Origin: Thalassovita mediterranea | Lineage (GTDB): Bacteria > Pseudomonadota > Alphaproteobacteria > Rhodobacterales > Rhodobacteraceae | NCBI RefSeq assembly: GCF_001458435.1 | Contig: NZ_CYSF01000007.1 | Span: 372,001 to 436,000 of the forward strand | Length of the DNA stretch: 64,000 nucleotides | Reading direction: 5' to 3' | In this document: piece by piece, positions 62,803 through 64,000 of the stretch | How the letters are laid out: each line of letters begins with the position of its first letter | How positions within the stretch are numbered: position 1 is the first letter of the stretch | The notes under the pieces: generated by a model | The model's input: only the letters and a program-made list of their open reading frames with translations | The model's database searches: none | Told to the model about the DNA's origin: nothing | Translations under genes and position numbers: made by a program

Positions 62803-63864
62803 TTAGCCCTCGCAGATGGCCTGCAGGCGCAGCCAGTCACCGTCGGTGAGAACCGGACGTGGTGCAGATTGCGGATAGGGGTCGGCCTCGATCAACGACA
62901 GGGTCGTTTCGCCAGTCGGATCAAGGGCATAGCCATAAGGCGACGATTTCACTTCAACCAGACGGAAGGCCGCGATCAGCGCATTGTCCCATGTGGTGCG
63001 TGCGGCGGGATCTTGTGGAAAGGCAGGGGCATGTGATCGGGCCAGTTCCGCCGCGCGCTGATCCAACGACCGCGCATCAAGATCGCCAGTCGTCATCAGG
63101 CGCAACGTTGCAATCAACCCGCTGGCACTGAGGTCGCGGTGCAGTGGGTCGTTGCTTTGGGCGCGCAACAGTTCGGCCAGTATGTAACCCGCCGCGACAT
63201 CCGGATCGTCATGACGTTCCAGCAGCTCTGCGTTGATCACCAATAGATTGCCCGGCAGCATCAGCGTTGCGGGTTGATCGCCGCGCAGAACCGCGATGCG
63301 TAGATCGTTCTGGGCAATCGGCTGCAAGCGCGCAGCCAGACGATCCAGACTGGCGCGATTGCGGCGGTTGTCGCATTGTTGTGTGCTGGTCTGGGCCTGC
63401 AGGCGTTCTAGCAATGCGCTGCCGATGACCTGTTGTTGGCTGGTGGGCAAAACAGATGCAGCATGATCCACCAAGGCACCGGGCAACCAGAACGCGCAGA
63501 CCGCCAGAACAGAGGCGAGGGACCCGCCCATCAATCCCCAGCGCAACCGGCCGGAACGGGGGCGGCGTTTGTGGATCGCGCGCTGCAGGGTTTCAATGGC
63601 TTCGACCATCGCATCCTCATCTGCACCCAGTTCCAGCGTCTCTGCGGCATCGCCGTCAGGGTGATAAATCGCAGGAACTTCGCCGGGGTTGGCGCGCACC
63701 AAGGCGGGCAGGGACCAATGGGTCAGGGGACGGTCCTGCATGTCCGACATCACCAGTGTGGCACGGCCGATAGACACAATCACCTCGCGGCGTTGTTCAT
63801 CGGGGCCAGCGCGCCATAGCGCTGTCGCCTCAAGACGTTCGTATTTGCGTAGCGCGGTGCTCAT
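62803..63864 (-). CDS. Membrane-anchored M48-like protein without HExxH
   Basis: The 353-residue protein has a cytosolic N-terminal part (residues 1-105), one membrane helix (about 109-130) and an extracytoplasmic part. At residues 203-236 LPGNLLVINAELLERHDD then VAAGYILAELLRAQ looks like the M48 peptidase segment (lPgG.ivin.gLl ... aavlAHElaH), but the zinc motif HExxH is replaced by AELLR. It is therefore likely a non-catalytic relative. The C-terminal part (about 240-353) is helical and unrecognised. The protein is conserved-looking but its family and role are unclear. Confidence 0.65.
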   Translation of the reverse strand: MSTALRKYERLEATALWRAGPDEQRREVIVSIGRATLVMSDMQDRPLTHWSLPALVRANPGEVPAIYHPDGDAAETLELGADEDAMVEAIETLQRAIHKRRPRSGRLRWGLMGGSLASVLAVCAFWLPGALVDHAASVLPTSQQQVIGSALLERLQAQTSTQQCDNRRNRASLDRLAARLQPIAQNDLRIAVLRGDQPATLMLPGNLLVINAELLERHDDPDVAAGYILAELLRAQSNDPLHRDLSASGLIATLRLMTTGDLDARSLDQRAAELARSHAPAFPQDPAARTTWDNALIAAFRLVEVKSSPYGYALDPTGETTLSLIEADPYPQSAPRPVLTDGDWLRLQAICEG

Positions 63865-64000
63865 TTCGGCTGCTCTGCCCGTTTTTTGTTATGGCATTTT
63901 GACCAGAGGTAACACGGGCGCAGGGCGGGCGGCAATGCGGGTTTACCCGCCCTTGAGGTGGTGGGAAGGGCGGGACCCTTCCCGCTGTTGTCAGAGAGAT
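63865..64000. other. Intergenic end of window
   Basis: Upstream region of the M48-like gene. It holds a GC-rich stem GGGAAGGG/CCCTTCCC (63963-63983) after a CGGG/CCCG-rich stretch. No gene is visible to the window edge. Confidence 0.4.

Noticed and set aside
1-64000. tRNA, rRNA, CRISPR arrays and insertion sequences
   Set aside because: None found on either strand by reading for conserved tRNA arms, repeat-spacer periodicity or transposase frames with terminal inverted repeats.

Overview
The window looks like chromosomal DNA from a marine roseobacter-type member of the Rhodobacteraceae (Alphaproteobacteria). This is inferred from gene content: a class I lysyl-tRNA synthetase, a stand-alone Hint-domain protein, DUF4175, DUF4864, DUF817 and PrpE-type proteins, FnrL-like boxes, and GC-rich coding sequence with heavy GCG/CTG/GAT use. 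I see no rRNA, tRNA, CRISPR array, insertion sequence or complete prophage. Most of the window is core metabolism, broken up by short accessory patches.

Layout. 1-3.3 kb: 3' part of a DUF4175 membrane-protein gene facing an orphan hybrid-free histidine kinase. 3.4-5.3 kb: leuA behind a leucine-codon leader peptide with competing RNA stems. 5.3-12.7 kb: an SDR, an 18-repeat MORN protein, nadE, a Tat-exported metallo-beta-lactamase-fold protein, gltX and a CBS-pair protein. 13.1-19.2 kb: a gamma-glutamylcyclotransferase-like gene, an FNR-type box, an NsrR-like Rrf2 regulator, then a tandem glycine riboswitch and gcvT-gcvH-gcvP. 19.4-26 kb: Hint protein, inositol monophosphatase-family gene, ybbP-ybbA divergent from tesA, cspA, trxC. 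26-33.5 kb: an ABM protein, a flavin/heme-type PNPOx-fold protein, a 761-residue beta-helix protein, DUF4864, class I lysS, TerB, and an EamA exporter divergent from an HxlR regulator across an 18-bp perfect inverted repeat. 33.5-44.6 kb: dacB, nadD, a MarR-GNAT fusion, a secreted orphan, ettA, an AT-richer orphan islet, L,D-transpeptidase, universal stress protein, zf-TFIIB protein, lepA and a small membrane protein behind a class II FNR-type promoter.

44.7-48.7 kb: a kptA-DUF817-hydrolase run divergent from a TetR gene, followed by a PspA-like and a YiaA/B-like gene. Four identical-pattern TGAAC-N3-GTTCA dyads flank the regulator and precede pspA, so this looks like a self-contained regulated envelope-stress module. 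48.7-56.4 kb: glyA, nadK, prpE with TTTGCAAA elements upstream, yceI and maeB. 56.6-61.2 kb: a tightly packed nucleoside-salvage operon cdd-deoA-deoB-add-upp. 61.3-64 kb: an exported SPOR protein and a membrane-anchored M48-like protein that has lost its HExxH.

How the genes connect. One-carbon/glycine metabolism appears twice (gcvTHP under glycine control, glyA). NAD(P) supply appears three times (nadE, nadD, nadK). Oxygen-linked control appears in at least two places (FNR-type boxes at 13.77 and 44.33 kb, and a weaker one at 41.20 kb). Short palindromic GC-rich elements sharing 12-base words lie between genes near 16.2, 25.07 and 40.2 kb. All functions are assigned from sequence motifs and family knowledge read by eye; no searches were run.
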